64,000 nt of DNA from Symsagittifera roscoffensis (GCF_963678635.1 NC_087062.1:59993584-60057583); one strand, 5' to 3'. Numbered from the stretch's first letter, positions 52,201 to 62,200 are shown. Notes: a model not told the origin generated them from the letters alone. Made by a program: numbers and translations.

Positions 52201-55200
52201 TATAGACTAAGGAAATTTAGTTTCTATATCTTCTCAATAATAGTTTATCAAAAGTACCAGAAAAGCTTAAGCAATCGAAAATAGTAATAGTTTTAACAAG
52301 ATTAACATGTACGCTTGCAATTACCAAGCGTTATCGAATCGAAACGTGACTTTTTCCAGGCTTAATATTTGATCACTGAAACATTTTAAAATCCCCTCGA
52401 TTCAAAATTTAATCGCATAGATCGTGATGGCGTTTTTTAGGATATGATTTTTCGCGGACTGAGTTTGATTTCTTCAGTTCAGTTCATTTATTTTAAAAGG
52501 AAGGCAAACTCCTCTATCCAACAGCAAAAGTGTAAAGGTCTATTTTCTAAAGTAGATTTTAAATTTCAGGTTTCTAAATGGAATAAAAAGTTTGCCTATT
52601 GATTCAGTTTTCTCAAATTGGGCTTATTTTATCAAAAGAGTGGCAATCATCAATTGATCTTGGCCGTAAAGCTCTTTTAATTTCAAGATCAATTTATGAT
52701 TGCCAATTAATGCAAAGAAATAGTAAAAAAACTCCCTTGTTTTTTTTTTTAAAAAAAAATAAACTTTCGAATTTCATAGAAAAAATTATATGGCCGGTAA
52801 AGCCCTTTTTTATTTCATATATTTTTCTATGAAATTCGCAAGTTACTTTTTTTTGAAAAAATAAGAAAACTTTTTTTCTGTTTCTTTGCGTTCATTGACT
52901 CTTTTCCAAGTGAATGATGGCTATGCTTTCGTCTAGCGGCTAGTTCTAAAAATTTCGAAATGTTTCATCGCTCAAACTGATTTTGACAAGCTTTTTGTCT
53001 GACCAAGTCCTGTCAATTTACTAATCGCTTTGTTAGTTTTGTTTCAATGAAGCGTTGATTCTAGTAATTGTTTTTCATGACATTATCTCCCCTAAATGCA
53101 CTTCATTTGAGTTAAACGGATGAAAAATTTGGTAGCCCAAGCGCCCATTAAGCTAGACTTGACTTGCAAATTGGAGTGCACATGCGATTTGAACCAGCAA
53201 GCATATGATTGTTGTGCACCACCGCCACTATGTCACAAAAATTTGACTTTCGTCGCATTTTGTCGGCTAGCTTGCTGTAATTTTCTTGTGATGTATCAGA
53301 AGGGATGTGAAGCTGTGTTGAAAAAAAAAATCGGTAACTTTCATTAAATTTTTTGGCTTTTTTTTGAGATAACGAGAGATAATAAAAATTTTATTGACTT
53401 GATCAAACTCTTTTCCTGAAAGTTGGTCTTTGAGGTCTTTTGCTTTCACCTCTATTGCGTGAAATGTCTCAACAAAGGTTATGGATTCTTCCCATGCAGT
53501 GTTTTCTTCGGTTCCTTCATTTTTGATAATCGATGAACGTAGCTCAATCATTTATTTAGGTCGGAATGATTTTTTTTCGTTTTTTTTTCATGAAAAGTAT
53601 TAAATTTTTTCAGGCTCACATTTATTTTTTCGTGGTTTGACTTTTGTTTTTCTTAAAGTCCAGTTTAATTCCTTTGTTAAAAAGACAGCGGATATGGAAT
53701 AGCGAAAGTTTAAGGGAAGGTCTTGAAAAGAAATAAATTTCTAGTTTCCCAGCGACATAAAATATTCAAATTTCGATCCAGTTTTCTCTAATTGAGTTTT
53801 GATTTCATCAAAAAATATATATCAATGGTAAATTGTTCTTATAATTCAAAGAAGGTCATATATTTTTTTGTTTGACAGTTGAAGTTTTCAAAAAACAAGC
53901 CAGCATCTTTTGTTTGTTTCCTTGCATTTATTGACTCTTTTCCAACTGTCTCTTGGCTATGCTTATTAAATCTCAATGAACCAAGCGACGACATTTACGA
54001 AAAAGTCATAAAAAATGTACGCTCAAATTTGAATACTTGCATAAGCAAATGCTTGTGGGATTTAGCTAACTATCACCCCCCCCCCACCCCTAAAGAATTG
54101 CCATCACTATAAAGGACTAAGGTAAGAGGCAATCATATATGAATTGTGTACATAGTAACTATTTTCTTCCCTTTTGCAATAGGGGAAGGGGATAGTTAAC
54201 AAGGTTCCGCTTGTGCTATATTACGAGTTCATTTTAGCCTACATAAATTGCGTAAATCAGTGCTCAACTATCCTGTAAACTATTTTAATTCTAATTCAAA
54301 CTCGGTGGTTTGAATCAGTAAATTGTTTTTCTTTTTCGAAGATTTTTTTTTCATTTTTGTGTTTTCTTGAATTTAGCTGCTTTTTGCTGTTTTTAATGAA
54401 GTGCAGCTTCGCTTCTGTTTAATTTGAATTTTTAATACTCTTTTTTACGCTTGATATTAGCAAGCGTTATCAAGTAGGAATATAGAAATTTTGCTGGGAA
54501 ACTAGTTTAACTACAAAATCATTTGAATCCTCCGATCATATTAAATCAAAATGAAGGCGTCCATACGCATATTTGGCGTTGAGACATTGCAAATGCCTGC
54601 GCAGAAAATTTTTGAATTTTTTTCCGTTGACAAGAATTATTTGTCAGACGTTTGTTTTTGTTTGTCTGCTGATTTTTGTCTTCTTTGTTTCCACCTCACA
54701 AAATTTCCCTATGATTTAAGCACTGTTTCATAATTGAAATTCCGTTGAATATTGCCGTCTTGTGCACGTAATTGCGTTACAAGTTTTTTACGGGTATTTT
54801 ATCAAACTAATCTGCGACAAAGTACTTTTAAAGCTTTTTATTCAGAAGCAAATTTTCGATTCTTTGTGATTGATTTTCCTCCTTCATCTTCACAGATGCT
54901 TAATTTGCCTGGCTTGACTTAGTGAAGTATGCTTTTATAAATTCTTGTTTTTGAAGTTCAGCTTCACCTCTGTAATTTTTAAATTTCCCGGACGACTAAA
55001 AAAGATATTGCCTATTGAACAGTTTTCACAAATTAGGTCAGTTTTTTAAAAAGTGCCAATCATAAAGGTTCTCGAAATTGGATTCTAAGGAGATATTTTT
55101 TGAATTACAAAACTTCACAAATCTGCAAATTTTTCCAGGTTTTTAAAAATTTACTGGCACTTCCATCTATGTTAAATAATCAAAACTAGCCCTAAAACAT

Positions 55201-55529
55201 GTGTTTGTATTCAGAAGACATGGTCTAAAAGAGAAATCATGAGCTCTGGCCTGGCGAAAGAGGCGAAAATGTTTCCTTGTTCGAAATGTGGCAATCTATG
55301 TGCCTCCAAACAGCAATTGCAACAGCATTCCAATTGTCACTCTGAAGAATCTGAGGAACAGATTACATCTGCCAATGGAGTTTCGCAGGCGAGAACTAAG
55401 CCACAGCTGTTCCTATGCAATCTCTGCATTCCAAGAGTGCGAGAGTTCTCGAACCGAACTTCTCTTAACCGACACATGCAAACAATTCACTCGGTCACTG
55501 AGGAGTCCCAGTTAGTAATACAAAATTGA
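37111..55529 (+). CDS. C2H2 zinc-finger protein gene, five exons (span of the visible coding region)
   Basis: Exons 37111-37212, 48282-48540, 51364-51581, 51862-52023 and 55215-55529 sum to 1056 bases, 351 codons plus stop, with GT-AG at every junction and matching phases (0, 1, 0, 0). The protein has five C2H2 fingers: 22-43 (C-x2-C-x12-H-x4-H, split over exons 1 and 2), two in exon 4, two in exon 5 (the last with 15 residues between Cys and His). Exons 2 and 3 encode a Ser/Asp-rich linker without known domain. Such proteins usually bind DNA in the nucleus. An upstream exon is likely, since the first visible exon starts with a splice acceptor directly before the ATG. The gene is spread over more than 18 kb because its introns hold many repeats. 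Confidence 0.82.
38268..39721 (+). mobile_element. Helitron/HINE (pearl-like) element 1 with ~165-bp internal tandem repeats
   Basis: Begins A|TCTATTATATATTTAAATG and ends with a hairpin GCACC-GAA-GGTGC (39697-39709), eight bases, then CTAG|T, the classic Helitron 3' end and A/T insertion site. A 97-bp duplication of the 5' end starts again at 38365. The interior has about seven diverged units of ~165 bp, each with a CGAGATATGACG-like box (near 38605, 38775, 38943, 39112, 39274, 39446, 39590) and a GTTGCGAATCTTGCCTCCA-like box. This build is that of non-autonomous Helitron-related pearl/DINE-like elements. No Rep/helicase gene is present. Confidence 0.75.
40150..40466 (-). pseudogene. LINE reverse transcriptase fragment (motif C)
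   Basis: Minus-strand reading gives QYADDTLIF (about 40438-40465) and later YLGVVLDQYLTF (about 40165-40205), the motif C and following region of LINE RTs. Stops and frame changes are present. It is not contiguous in the right order with the 36-kb fragment, so it is another copy. Confidence 0.7.
40508..40800 (+). mobile_element. tRNA-derived SINE, copy 1
   Basis: A hairpin head ACGCTTG...CAAGCGT (40511-40531) is followed by GACTTTTTCCGGG and a tRNA-like part with box A TAGCCTGGTGG (40638-40648) and box B GGTTCGAATCT (40681-40691). A T run and a shared tail GTTTGTCTGCTTATGTTTTG follow. Similar composites occur near 55.7, 57.1 and 57.7 kb. Confidence 0.65.
41700..42950 (-). pseudogene. Degraded LINE, 5' part of RT and upstream region
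   Basis: Minus-strand translation includes LPSITGALSKVFEKL (about 42107-42150), the region just before RT motif 1 in LINEs (usually YRPISxLxxxSKxxE), and fragments such as DHIITDFG near 42860, compatible with the end of an endonuclease. Many stops and frame changes make exact limits uncertain. Confidence 0.55.
42968..43045 (+). repeat. 78-bp direct repeat, copy 1
   Basis: Starts AGTCATGTGAAGTAATGAG and is repeated at 45503-45580 with one mismatch. The high identity in otherwise diverged DNA suggests recent duplication or two ends of one element of about 2.6 kb. Confidence 0.85.
43470..43734. mobile_element. 265-bp MITE with C-tract inverted ends, 8-bp target duplication
   Basis: GAGTTTGT flanks it on both sides (43462-43469 and 43735-43742). 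The ends GAATCTACTTAACAATCC and, inverted, GGATCTACTTGACAATCC match at 16 of 18 positions and run into long C or G tracts. The interior has a second inner CTACTTAACAATT-C tract and a duplicated TTTACGTGCTTATTTGCTAAG-like unit. An 8-bp duplication is typical of hAT-type elements. Confidence 0.78.
44030..44120. repeat. 91-bp inverted-repeat element
   Basis: CCAATTTGGAAC at the left and GTTCCAAATTGG at the right are exact inverse complements. Inside is a GCGCGATATAATTCGCGC palindrome. It is a possible MITE remnant or structured element. Confidence 0.65.
45503..45580 (+). repeat. 78-bp direct repeat, copy 2
   Basis: Matches 42968-43045 with a single difference (TTTATT instead of TTTCTT). Confidence 0.85.
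45725..46190 (-). pseudogene. Unidentified coding relic, minus strand
   Basis: This block is more GC-rich than its surroundings and has two minus-strand open stretches: one near 46040-46190 containing GYLIPPSTQKLSDTVLALDR, and one at 45725-45964 that is acidic/basic and ends LTNVDLSIPEVE. They are in different frames. This looks like a decayed gene or retroelement part; I do not recognise the family. Confidence 0.4.
47205..47274. repeat. C-tract inverted repeat
   Basis: GTTAACTACCCACCCC at the left and GGGGTTAGGGGTAGTAAAC at the right form an imperfect inverted repeat, similar in style to the MITE at 43470 and the element at 54065. Confidence 0.55.
48282..48540 (+). CDS. Zinc-finger gene, exon 2
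   Basis: Acceptor TGTTTTAG ends at 48281. The first codons (IRYHIEKEH) supply both His of finger 1 at the correct spacing, which proves the join over an intron of about 11.07 kb. The rest is a Ser/Asp-rich linker. The donor is CAG|GTAGAT; the exon ends in phase 1, as required by exon 3. Confidence 0.8.
48558..48581 (+). repeat. ATCT microsatellite
   Basis: About five to six ATCT units, just after the donor of zinc-finger exon 2. Confidence 0.85.
48597..48893 (+). other. Possible DNA transposon remnant with one recognisable end
   Basis: The right edge AAAATCCTAGATCCGCCCCTG (48873-48893) has the look of a transposon terminus (inverted: CAGGGGCGGATCTAGG). It abuts TTAAGC, which begins a piece of the Helitron-like 5' region (48894-48935). 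No matching left end was found between exon 2 and here. Confidence 0.4.
49070..51296 (+). mobile_element. Helitron/HINE (pearl-like) element 2 with ~165-bp internal tandem repeats
   Basis: Starts A|TCTATTATCTATTTATTATA and shares the 5' region and the 3' hairpin region with the element at 38268. Its terminus reads CGCTAT instead of CGCTAG. About twelve ~165-bp core units are present, and a block of about 490 bp (from 49608) is repeated almost exactly from 50099, a recent three-unit duplication. It lies in intron 2 of the zinc-finger gene. Confidence 0.72.
51364..51581 (+). CDS. Zinc-finger gene, exon 3
   Basis: Acceptor TTGTTTCAG ends at 51363. The exon starts at the second codon base, fitting the phase-1 end of exon 2, and is open throughout. 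It encodes about 72 residues rich in Ser, Thr and Val. The donor AAG|GTGGTG is not strong but gives the phase needed by exon 4. Confidence 0.72.
51862..52023 (+). CDS. Zinc-finger gene, exon 4 (two C2H2 fingers)
   Basis: Acceptor TTTTGTAG ends at 51861, donor GTAAGT follows 52023. The 54 residues form two complete fingers, C-PD-C...H-x4-H and C-QL-C...H-x4-H, joined by a five-residue linker. The exon is too short to appear as a simple ORF. Confidence 0.88.
52642..52704. repeat. Hairpin 1 within repeat R
   Basis: Arms GGCAATCATCAATTGATCTT and AAGATCAATTTATGATTGCC pair with about two mismatches around a ~20-base loop (GGCCGTAAAGCTCTTTTAAT). The length is like a small RNA precursor. Confidence 0.7.
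52762..52845. repeat. Hairpin 2 within repeat R
   Basis: Arms AACTTTCGAATTTCATAGAA and TTCTATGAAATTCGCAAGTT pair around a loop containing GGCCGGTAAAGCCCTTTTTT, nearly the same loop sequence as in hairpin 1, 120 bp upstream. Confidence 0.7.
53640..53970 (+). repeat. Interspersed repeat R, copy 2
   Basis: Shares AGTCCAGTTTAATT, TTCCCAGCGACATAAA, TTTTCTCTAATTGAGTTTTG and CTTGCATTTATTGACTCTTT with the other copies. Confidence 0.55.
54065..54200. repeat. C-tract inverted-repeat element
   Basis: GCTAACTATCACCCC at the left and GGGGATAGTTAAC at the right are inverse complements with few mismatches, about 135 bp apart. It resembles the MITE at 43470, but no clear target duplication was seen. Confidence 0.55.
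54446..54560 (+). repeat. 5' fragment of the SINE-type composite
   Basis: ACGCTTGATATTAGCAAGCG hairpin followed by TATCAAGTAGGAATATAGAA, as in 40508-40560. A further 5' fragment is at 52311-52420. The tRNA-like part is not present in either. Confidence 0.6.
55215..55529 (+). CDS. Zinc-finger gene, exon 5 (last two fingers and stop)
   Basis: Acceptor TGTATTCAG ends at 55214. In phase 0 it reads through an ATG at 55239, so that ATG is internal. Finger 4 is C-SK-C-x12-H-x3-H; finger 5 is C-NL-C-x15-H-x4-H, with three extra residues in the loop. The stop TGA is at 55527-55529. A strong-looking donor (CAG|GTAAGA, 55619) lies in the 3' region and may reflect an alternative transcript. Confidence 0.85.
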   Translation, partial: KTWSKREIMSSGLAKEAKMFPCSKCGNLCASKQQLQQHSNCHSEESEEQITSANGVSQARTKPQLFLCNLCIPRVREFSNRTSLNRHMQTIHSVTEESQLVIQN

Positions 55530-55699
55530 ACTACAATTATGAGAAATTATTGAACATATTTAGTTTGCTGCATAAATATAAAAAATATATAATCGCTCTG
55601 GTCTGAAACAATGCACAGGTAAGAGCTACTTAAATTGCTCAAAATCTTGTTTGCTTGCGATTAGAAAGAACTATAAAACGTGATTTTTTTCCTGTTAAA

Positions 55700-55990
55700 T
55701 ATTTTGGGTACTAGGCTTTTTTCCCGTAAACAATTTTATTCACAGGACTCATCGACTCCTGGTAGTACCGTAGTTCATAACGAATTCAAGTTTCTGACTT
55801 TTGCCTGCACGCTTAGCCGGGAGGTAACGAATATGCCTGGGAAGGCAAAGGTCCTGGGATTGAATCTGACCAGGACTTGTTTTTTTTGCAAAAGGTTAAA
55901 GTTCCGGTTAAAAAAGTTTCAGGCCTATTATTTGTCTGCTTATGTTTTATCGGCTTAGTTGCCAGATCTAAGAACACTTTTTTTTCGGTG
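55700..55990 (+). mobile_element. tRNA-derived SINE, copy 2
   Basis: ACTAGGCTTTTTTCCCGTAA head, tRNA-like part from TTAGCCGGGAGG (55813) to GGATTGAATCTG (55858), T run, and a tail TTTGTCTGCTTATGTTTTAT shared with copy 1. Confidence 0.62.
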
Positions 55991-57049
55991 CAAACAAATT
56001 TGATTGCAGTTGCTTAATGTCTTAGCATTTTAAAAATCCGGCCGTATCGAAATTGGGTTTTTACATTGGCTGTAATTTTATCAACTCGATTTGTTAGTAT
56101 TTCATTTTTTTGAAAATTTTTGTCTTCTTTTTTCGACTTAGTCTTTTTCGTCTATTTTTAGTATCTATTTAGTGGCCCCTCATTGCATTGTTTGATAACC
56201 GAGAAAAGTTTTTGTGTGCGTGTGTGCTCTGAGGGGAAGGGTGATACTCATGATTTTTGTTATAAAGAATTTTTTCGGCATAAAGTGCTTCTGCTGGTTT
56301 TGTTAAGTTTTGTTCCGATGTTGGTTTGCATTCAATTGCCTTGAATGGTTTTTTCAAAACTATCTTCATTTTTTGTTAGATTGGTTGTATGTAACTTCTA
56401 AAACATCGATATAACTTTTTTGCTGTTGATTTTTCGATTTAGCTCTCGGTTTAGTTTCCGAACTTTCTATACCACCTTTAATTTATAGCTATATGGCTTT
56501 CGTAGATACTATTTTGGCAGTACATGTATATTTTCCAATAAGAGTTCGCCGAACAATTTTGATTGATTTTCAGCTAATTTCAGCTAATTGTCCTCTTTGA
56601 TAGTTCTTTGGTGTCTTGCGGTTTAAATCCTATACTTGTTGCATCGCCGGTGGTGCGAAGCTCAGCTTTGCATCTGTGCATATTTTGAGATTTCCGAGTC
56701 TTTACTTTCGTCAAAAAGCAGTCAAATTTTGAGCATCTCTTCTTTTAAAAAATCGATCTGCTCAAGTATTGCCGGCTTTGTTTCCGGTTTATAAGTTTTA
56801 TCCTTTCCCAAATTAGCTTTCGGTACATTTTCTCAAGAATGATTTTTCCGATTTAGCGGCTATGGTTGGCATTTTTTGTCGCATTTTCTGTCGACTGGTT
56901 TGCTTTGATATAGTTGCTGTTTTGTAAGTTTTGCGAAGCTCTGCTTCGCCTCTGTTGTTACGCTTATTGCGATTTGATAAGTTCCTTTCTTGAGTGAAAA
57001 CTCTTTTATAGGTTGTGCTATTTTGTTAACAAAAGTCTTTATCTTGCGA
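55991..57049. other. AT-rich DNA with two GCGAAGCTC-type hairpin repeats
   Basis: No gene recognised. Short palindromic words near 56639-56680 and 56931-56954 belong to a dispersed motif reported under findings. A weak minus-strand ORF at 56169-56369 has no support. Confidence 0.5.
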
Positions 57050-57320
57050 TAGGCAAGGGTGCTGTAACCGGGTACTGGACTTTTTTTCCGTAAACAATTT
57101 GTTCACACGATTTCTCAGATACTCAACTGGCTTCATAATAAATTCAAAATCAGTCAACCATCAGCGCATATGGCGTAGAGGTAACAAACCTGCTTGAGAT
57201 GACGAAGGTTTCTGATTCGAATCTAACGGTGACCGTTTTTTTTTTCAAACAGAAGTTTTATACTTTTTCAGACTATCGTCCGTCTTTGTATTTTGTTGTC
57301 TTAGTTTCCGTAGCACATAC
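57050..57320 (+). mobile_element. tRNA-derived SINE, copy 3
   Basis: ACTGGACTTTTTTTCCGTAA head, box A TGGCGTAGAGG (57171-57181), box B TGATTCGAATCT, T run, diverged tail with GTATTTTGTTGTCTTAG. Confidence 0.62.
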
Positions 57321-57669
57321 TCTTTTTTGAAGGTTCAGCTTGAATACCATTTCTAAAGCCCCATTAATTTAAGTAATTAAGCTTGAACAATTTTTGCGGA
57401 AGTTTTTTTTTTTTAAATAAAAATCGTATTAAACATATTTTGAATAATTTTTTGTTTTCATTTTTTTATATGTTCATCAATGTGCACGGAATTTTTACGT
57501 ATACGATGAATGTGCTTTCGATTAGGAAGAGTTATGAATTGGGAAAAGAGACTTTTTCTTCCAAACAACTTATCCATTAAAAGCACTCAATCATGTTCTC
57601 AAATTTGCACTTTTGTCAACCAACAGACACATGCTTCAAATACCTGTTCTTTTTACACATGCGAAAGCA

Positions 57670-57925
57670 ATTGTCTTGTAATCAGGAACTAGACTTTTTT
57701 TCCCGTGAACAACTTCTCTTACAAATCTTACTTGCTTTTTTATTGATGCTTAAGAACGTCCAGGTTCGTTCCCACTTGGCCTTTGCACGCGAAGGTCAGA
57801 GGTTTGAGTCCCAGCCAGACCTTGTTTTTATGCTATTGAATTTTTGTCCGGTAAAATTGAATAGTCGGATTTTCCTTTGTCTGCTCTAGTTTTGTCGTCT
57901 TAGTTGTCACATCGCGGTTTTTGCT
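57670..57925 (+). mobile_element. tRNA-derived SINE, copy 4
   Basis: ACTAGACTTTTTTTCCCGTG head, tRNA-like part ending in box B GGTTTGAGTCCC (57801), and tail TTTGTCTGCTCTAGTTTTGT. Confidence 0.6.
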
Positions 57926-58559
57926 TGAGCTGTAAGCAACTTTCATTGTTTTTGCAATTGAGAGTCTTCTTGTAATTTCACAGGGGCTTGAACTTTTGTT
58001 CATAAACTCTTTTTTTTTCGGCTCAACTTGTGTCTGCTTATAGGTTATCGGCTTTGATGCCTTATCACGGATTTTGCTTTTTCTTTTAGCAACTTTTTTT
58101 GTGGCTGCAAGTACGAGTGTTCTTCAATGCAGTTTCAGGGCGACTTACAGGAAAAAATTACAGGAAAAAAAATTGCAAGTGCAAGTCTGGTTTAATGTAG
58201 TTTCAGCGCGACTTTTTAAATTTTAAGAATTAAATTCATATTATTAAATTAGTTTTTTGAATTATTTTTCATTATGATTGTTCTTAATTTTTAGTTGATT
58301 TTTTTTAAAAATTTTTAAATGATTGTTTTTTTTTACGGCTCCATTTGTGTCCGATCAAAGATTGTTTAGTTCTCTTGCTAATTTAATCTTCAAATGCCTG
58401 GTGTGTTTGCCTGAAATGAAGTTCTATCGAGGCTTACAAAAATTTAAATTTTGGGTAGACCTAGTTAAGAGTAATGATAGTTTTGAGTACTCTTATGAAG
58501 TTCTTGCTGATTTTTTTTTTTGTTTTTTTTAGGGAAAGGTCTTAAAATTTGTTCACGCT

Positions 58560-58930
58560 CAATTTTGGTTTTTCGCGGTTTGACTTGTGATTTCTTTTAA
58601 AGTTCAGTGAAATTTCATTGTTAGAAGGAAAGCAAATTCCAGGTCACGAAAAACGTGATCGATCGACTTCTCATTTCGAAAATGACAATTAATTATCAGA
58701 TTTCCCAGCGAAATAAAAGTTTTATGTATTGATCTTGTTTTCTCAAATTGGGTTAGTTTTAGCAAAAAAGTGTCCATCGTAAACTGTTTTACAAATTCAA
58801 AGAGCTTTAAGGCCATTTTTTTTGCTTCGAAATTCAAAATGTGAAGGCTCTTGAAAAAACACGTCCGTTTTTTTTCAGTTTCCTTGCGTTCATTACGTTT
58901 TCCAACTGTTAGTTGGCTTTGTTTTTTACT
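58560..58930 (+). repeat. Interspersed repeat R, copy 3
   Basis: Shares AGTTCAGTGAAATTTC, GGAAAGCAAATTCC, TTTCCCAGCGAAATAAA, TTTTCTCAAATTGGGTTAG and CCTTGCGTTCATT with copies 1 and 2. Confidence 0.6.
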
Positions 58931-59249
58931 GAATATTTTTCGTTTTTTCTGCTTTTGTTTTTTATGTTTGTGTTCTACCGCAAGTGATGCGAAGGTCTGC
59001 TTCGCCTCTGTGTCAAAGGTTATCTTTTGTTTTGGTTTAAAATTCCTGTTTGATTTATTAAACAGGTATTATGAAAACGTTTTTTTTTTCCAGATGAGAT
59101 CTGGTATTTTTTTTTTTTTGAGACGCTTTTTCGAAAAATTCGCTTTCCCAAAAAACTACCCGTCAGATTCTCATAAAAGTGGTACCAATGGATTCAGTAG
59201 CGTTTCACCTACCTGTCTGCATGAAATTTAGGGCAATTTTTACCCTACC

Positions 59250-62200
59250 CCACCCCCTACGGTCTTAGAAAAGCTTCACAACTCGGTACTTTTTTCACTT
59301 TTTGCCTATTTTTTCGGAAATTTTCGATTTCCTCTTAAACTACCCGTCCAGATTTGGGATTAAGGGTTTAATCGATAGACCAGGTTGTAGGAAACTCCCA
59401 TGCACAAGCGGCTGGTCCCTAATTTGCTTAGGGGAAGAGCTATAGACTTAGGAAAAGTCACTTTTTTGATTTTTTTGCCCATTTTTTCGGAAATTATCGA
59501 TTTCCTCAAAAACTACCCATCCAGATTTGGAATTAAGGGTTTAATCGATAGACCAGGTTGTAGGAAACTCCCCCGCACAAGCGGCTGGTCCTTAACATGC
59601 CTAGGGGAAGAGCTATAGACTTAGGAAAAGTCACTTTTTTGGCCTTTTTTCAAATCTTTCCGATTTCCTCAAAAACTACCCGTCCAGTTTGGGATTAAGG
59701 GTTTAATCGATAGACCAGGTTGTAGGAACCCCCCATGCACAAGCGGCTGGTCCCTAATTTGCTTAGGGTAAGAGCTATAGACTTAGGAAAAGTCTCTTTT
59801 TTGATTTTTTTGCCTATTTTTTCGGAAATTATCGATTTCCTCAAAAACTACCCATCCAGATTTGGAATTAAGGGTTTAATCGATAGACCAGGTTGTAGGA
59901 AACTCCCCCGCACAAGCGGCTGGTCCTTAACTTGCCTAGGGGAAGAGCTATAGACTTAGGAAAAGTCACTTTTTTGATTTTTTTGCCTGTTTTTTCGGAA
60001 ATTATCGATTTCCTCAAAAACTACCCATCCAGATTTGGAATTAAGGGTTTAATCGATAGACCAGGTTGTAGGAAACTCCCATGCACAAGCGGCTGGTCCC
60101 TAATTTGCTTAGGGGAAGAGCTATAGACTTAGGAAAAGTCACTTTTTTGATTTTTTTGCCTATTTTTTCGGAAATTATCGATTTCCTCAAAAACTACCCA
60201 TCCAGATTTGGAATTAAGGGTTTAATCGATAGACCAGGTTGTAGGAAACTCCCCCGCACAAGCGGCTGGTCCTTAACTTGCCTAGGGGAAGAGCTACAGA
60301 CTTAGGAAAAGTCACTTTTTTGATTTTTTTGCCTATTTTTTCGGAAATTATCGATTTCCTCAAAAACTACCCATCCAGATTTGGAATTAAGGGTTTAATC
60401 GATAGACCAGGTTGTAGGAAACTCCCCCGCACAAGCGGCTGGTCCTTAACTTGCCTAGGGGAAGAGCTACAGACTTAGGAAAAGTCACTTTTTTGATTTT
60501 TTTGCCTATTTTTTCGGAAATTATCGATTTCCTCAAAAACTACCCATCCAGATTTGGAATTAAGGGTTTAATCGATAGACCAGGTTGTAGGAAACTCCCC
60601 CGCACAAGCGGCTGGTCCTTAACTTGCCTAGGGGAAGAGCTACAGACTTATGAAAAGTCACTTTTTTGATTTTTTTGCCTATTTTTTCGGAAATTATCGA
60701 TTTCCTCAAAAACTACCCATCCAGATTTGGAATTAAGGGTTTAATCGATAGACCAGGTTGTAGGAAACTCCCCCGCACAAGCGGCTGGTCCTTAACTTGC
60801 CTAGGGGAAGAGCTACAGACTTAGGAAAAGTCACTTTTTTGATTTTTTTGCCTATTTTTTCGGAAATTATCGATTTCCTCAAAAACTACCCATCCAGATT
60901 TGGAATTAAGGGTTTAATCGATAGACCAGGTTGTAGGAAACTCCCCCGCACAAGCGGCTGGTCCTTAACTTGCCTAGGGGAAGAGCTATAGACTTAGGAA
61001 AAGTCACTTTTTTGACTTTTTTTGGCCTTTTTCAAATCTTTCCGATTTCCTCAAAAACTACCCGTCCAGATTTGGGATTAAGGGTTTAACCGATAGACCA
61101 GGTTGTAGGAACCCCCCATGCACAAGCGGCTGGTCCCTAATTTGCTTAGGGGAAGAGCTATAGACTTAGGAAAAGTCACTTTTTTGATTTTTTTGCCTGT
61201 TTTTTCGGAAATTATCGATTTCCTCAAAAACTACCCATCCAGACTTGGAATTAAGGGTTTAATCGATAGACCAGGTTGTAGGAAACTCCCATGCACAAGC
61301 GGCTGGTCCCTAATTTGCTTAGGGGAAGAGCTATAGACTTAGGAAAAGTCACTTTTTTGATTTTTTTGCCTATTTTTTCGGAAATTATCGATTTCCTCAA
61401 AAACTACCCATCCAGATTTGGAATTAAGGGTTTAATCGATAGACCAGGTTGTAGGAAACTCTCCCGCACAAGCGGCTGGTCCTTAACTTGCCTAGGGGAA
61501 GAGCTACAGACTTAGGAAAAGTCACTTTTTCGATTTTTTTGCCTATTTTTTCGGAAATTATCGATTTCCTCAAAAACTACCCATCCAGATTTGGAATTAA
61601 GGGTTTAATCGATAGACCAGGTTGTAGGAAACTCCCCCGCACAAGAGGCTGGTCCTTAACTTGCCTAGGGGAAGAGCTATAGACTTAGGAAAAGTCACTT
61701 TTTTGGCCTTTTTCAAATCTTTCCGATTTCCTCAAAAACTACCCGTCCAGATTTGGGATTAAGGGTTTAATCGATAGACCAGGTTGTAGGAACCCCCCCC
61801 CCCTACACAAAAGGCTCGTCCCTAATTTGTCTAGGGGAAGAGCTATACACTTAGGAATAGTCAATTTTTCGGTTTTTAGGCCATTTTTTCAAACTTTTTC
61901 GATTTCTTCAAAAACTACCCATCCAGATTTGGAATTAAGGGTTTAATCGATAGACCAGGTTGTAGGAAACTCCCCCGCTCAAGCGGCTGGTCCTTAACTT
62001 GCCTAGGGGAAGAGCTACAGACTTAGGAAAAGTCACTTTTTTGATTTTTTTGCCTATTTTTTCGGAAATTATCGATTTCCTCAAAAACTACCCATCCAGA
62101 TTTGGAATTAAGGGTTTAATCGATAGACCAGGTTGTAGGAAACTCCCCCGCACAAGCGGCTGGTCCTTAACTTGCCTAGGGGAAGAGCTATAGACTTAGG

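Larger units (their letters stand above)
52490..52970 (+). repeat. Interspersed repeat R, copy 1
   Basis: Blocks AGTTCA...AAGGAAGGCAAACTCC, TTTTCTCAAATTGGGCT and CTTTGCGTTCATTGACTCTTTTCCAA recur in the same order near 53640-53960, 58600-58920 and, partly, 54960-55090 and 63830-64000. The origin is unknown; there are no coding features. Confidence 0.6.

Noticed and set aside
53267-53551. 94-codon minus-strand ORF with a protein-like start
   Set aside because: The C-terminal half reads through poly-T/A sequence. A weak resemblance to 56169-56369 (an F-x-A-I-E-x-K pattern) was noted but is too short to support a gene.
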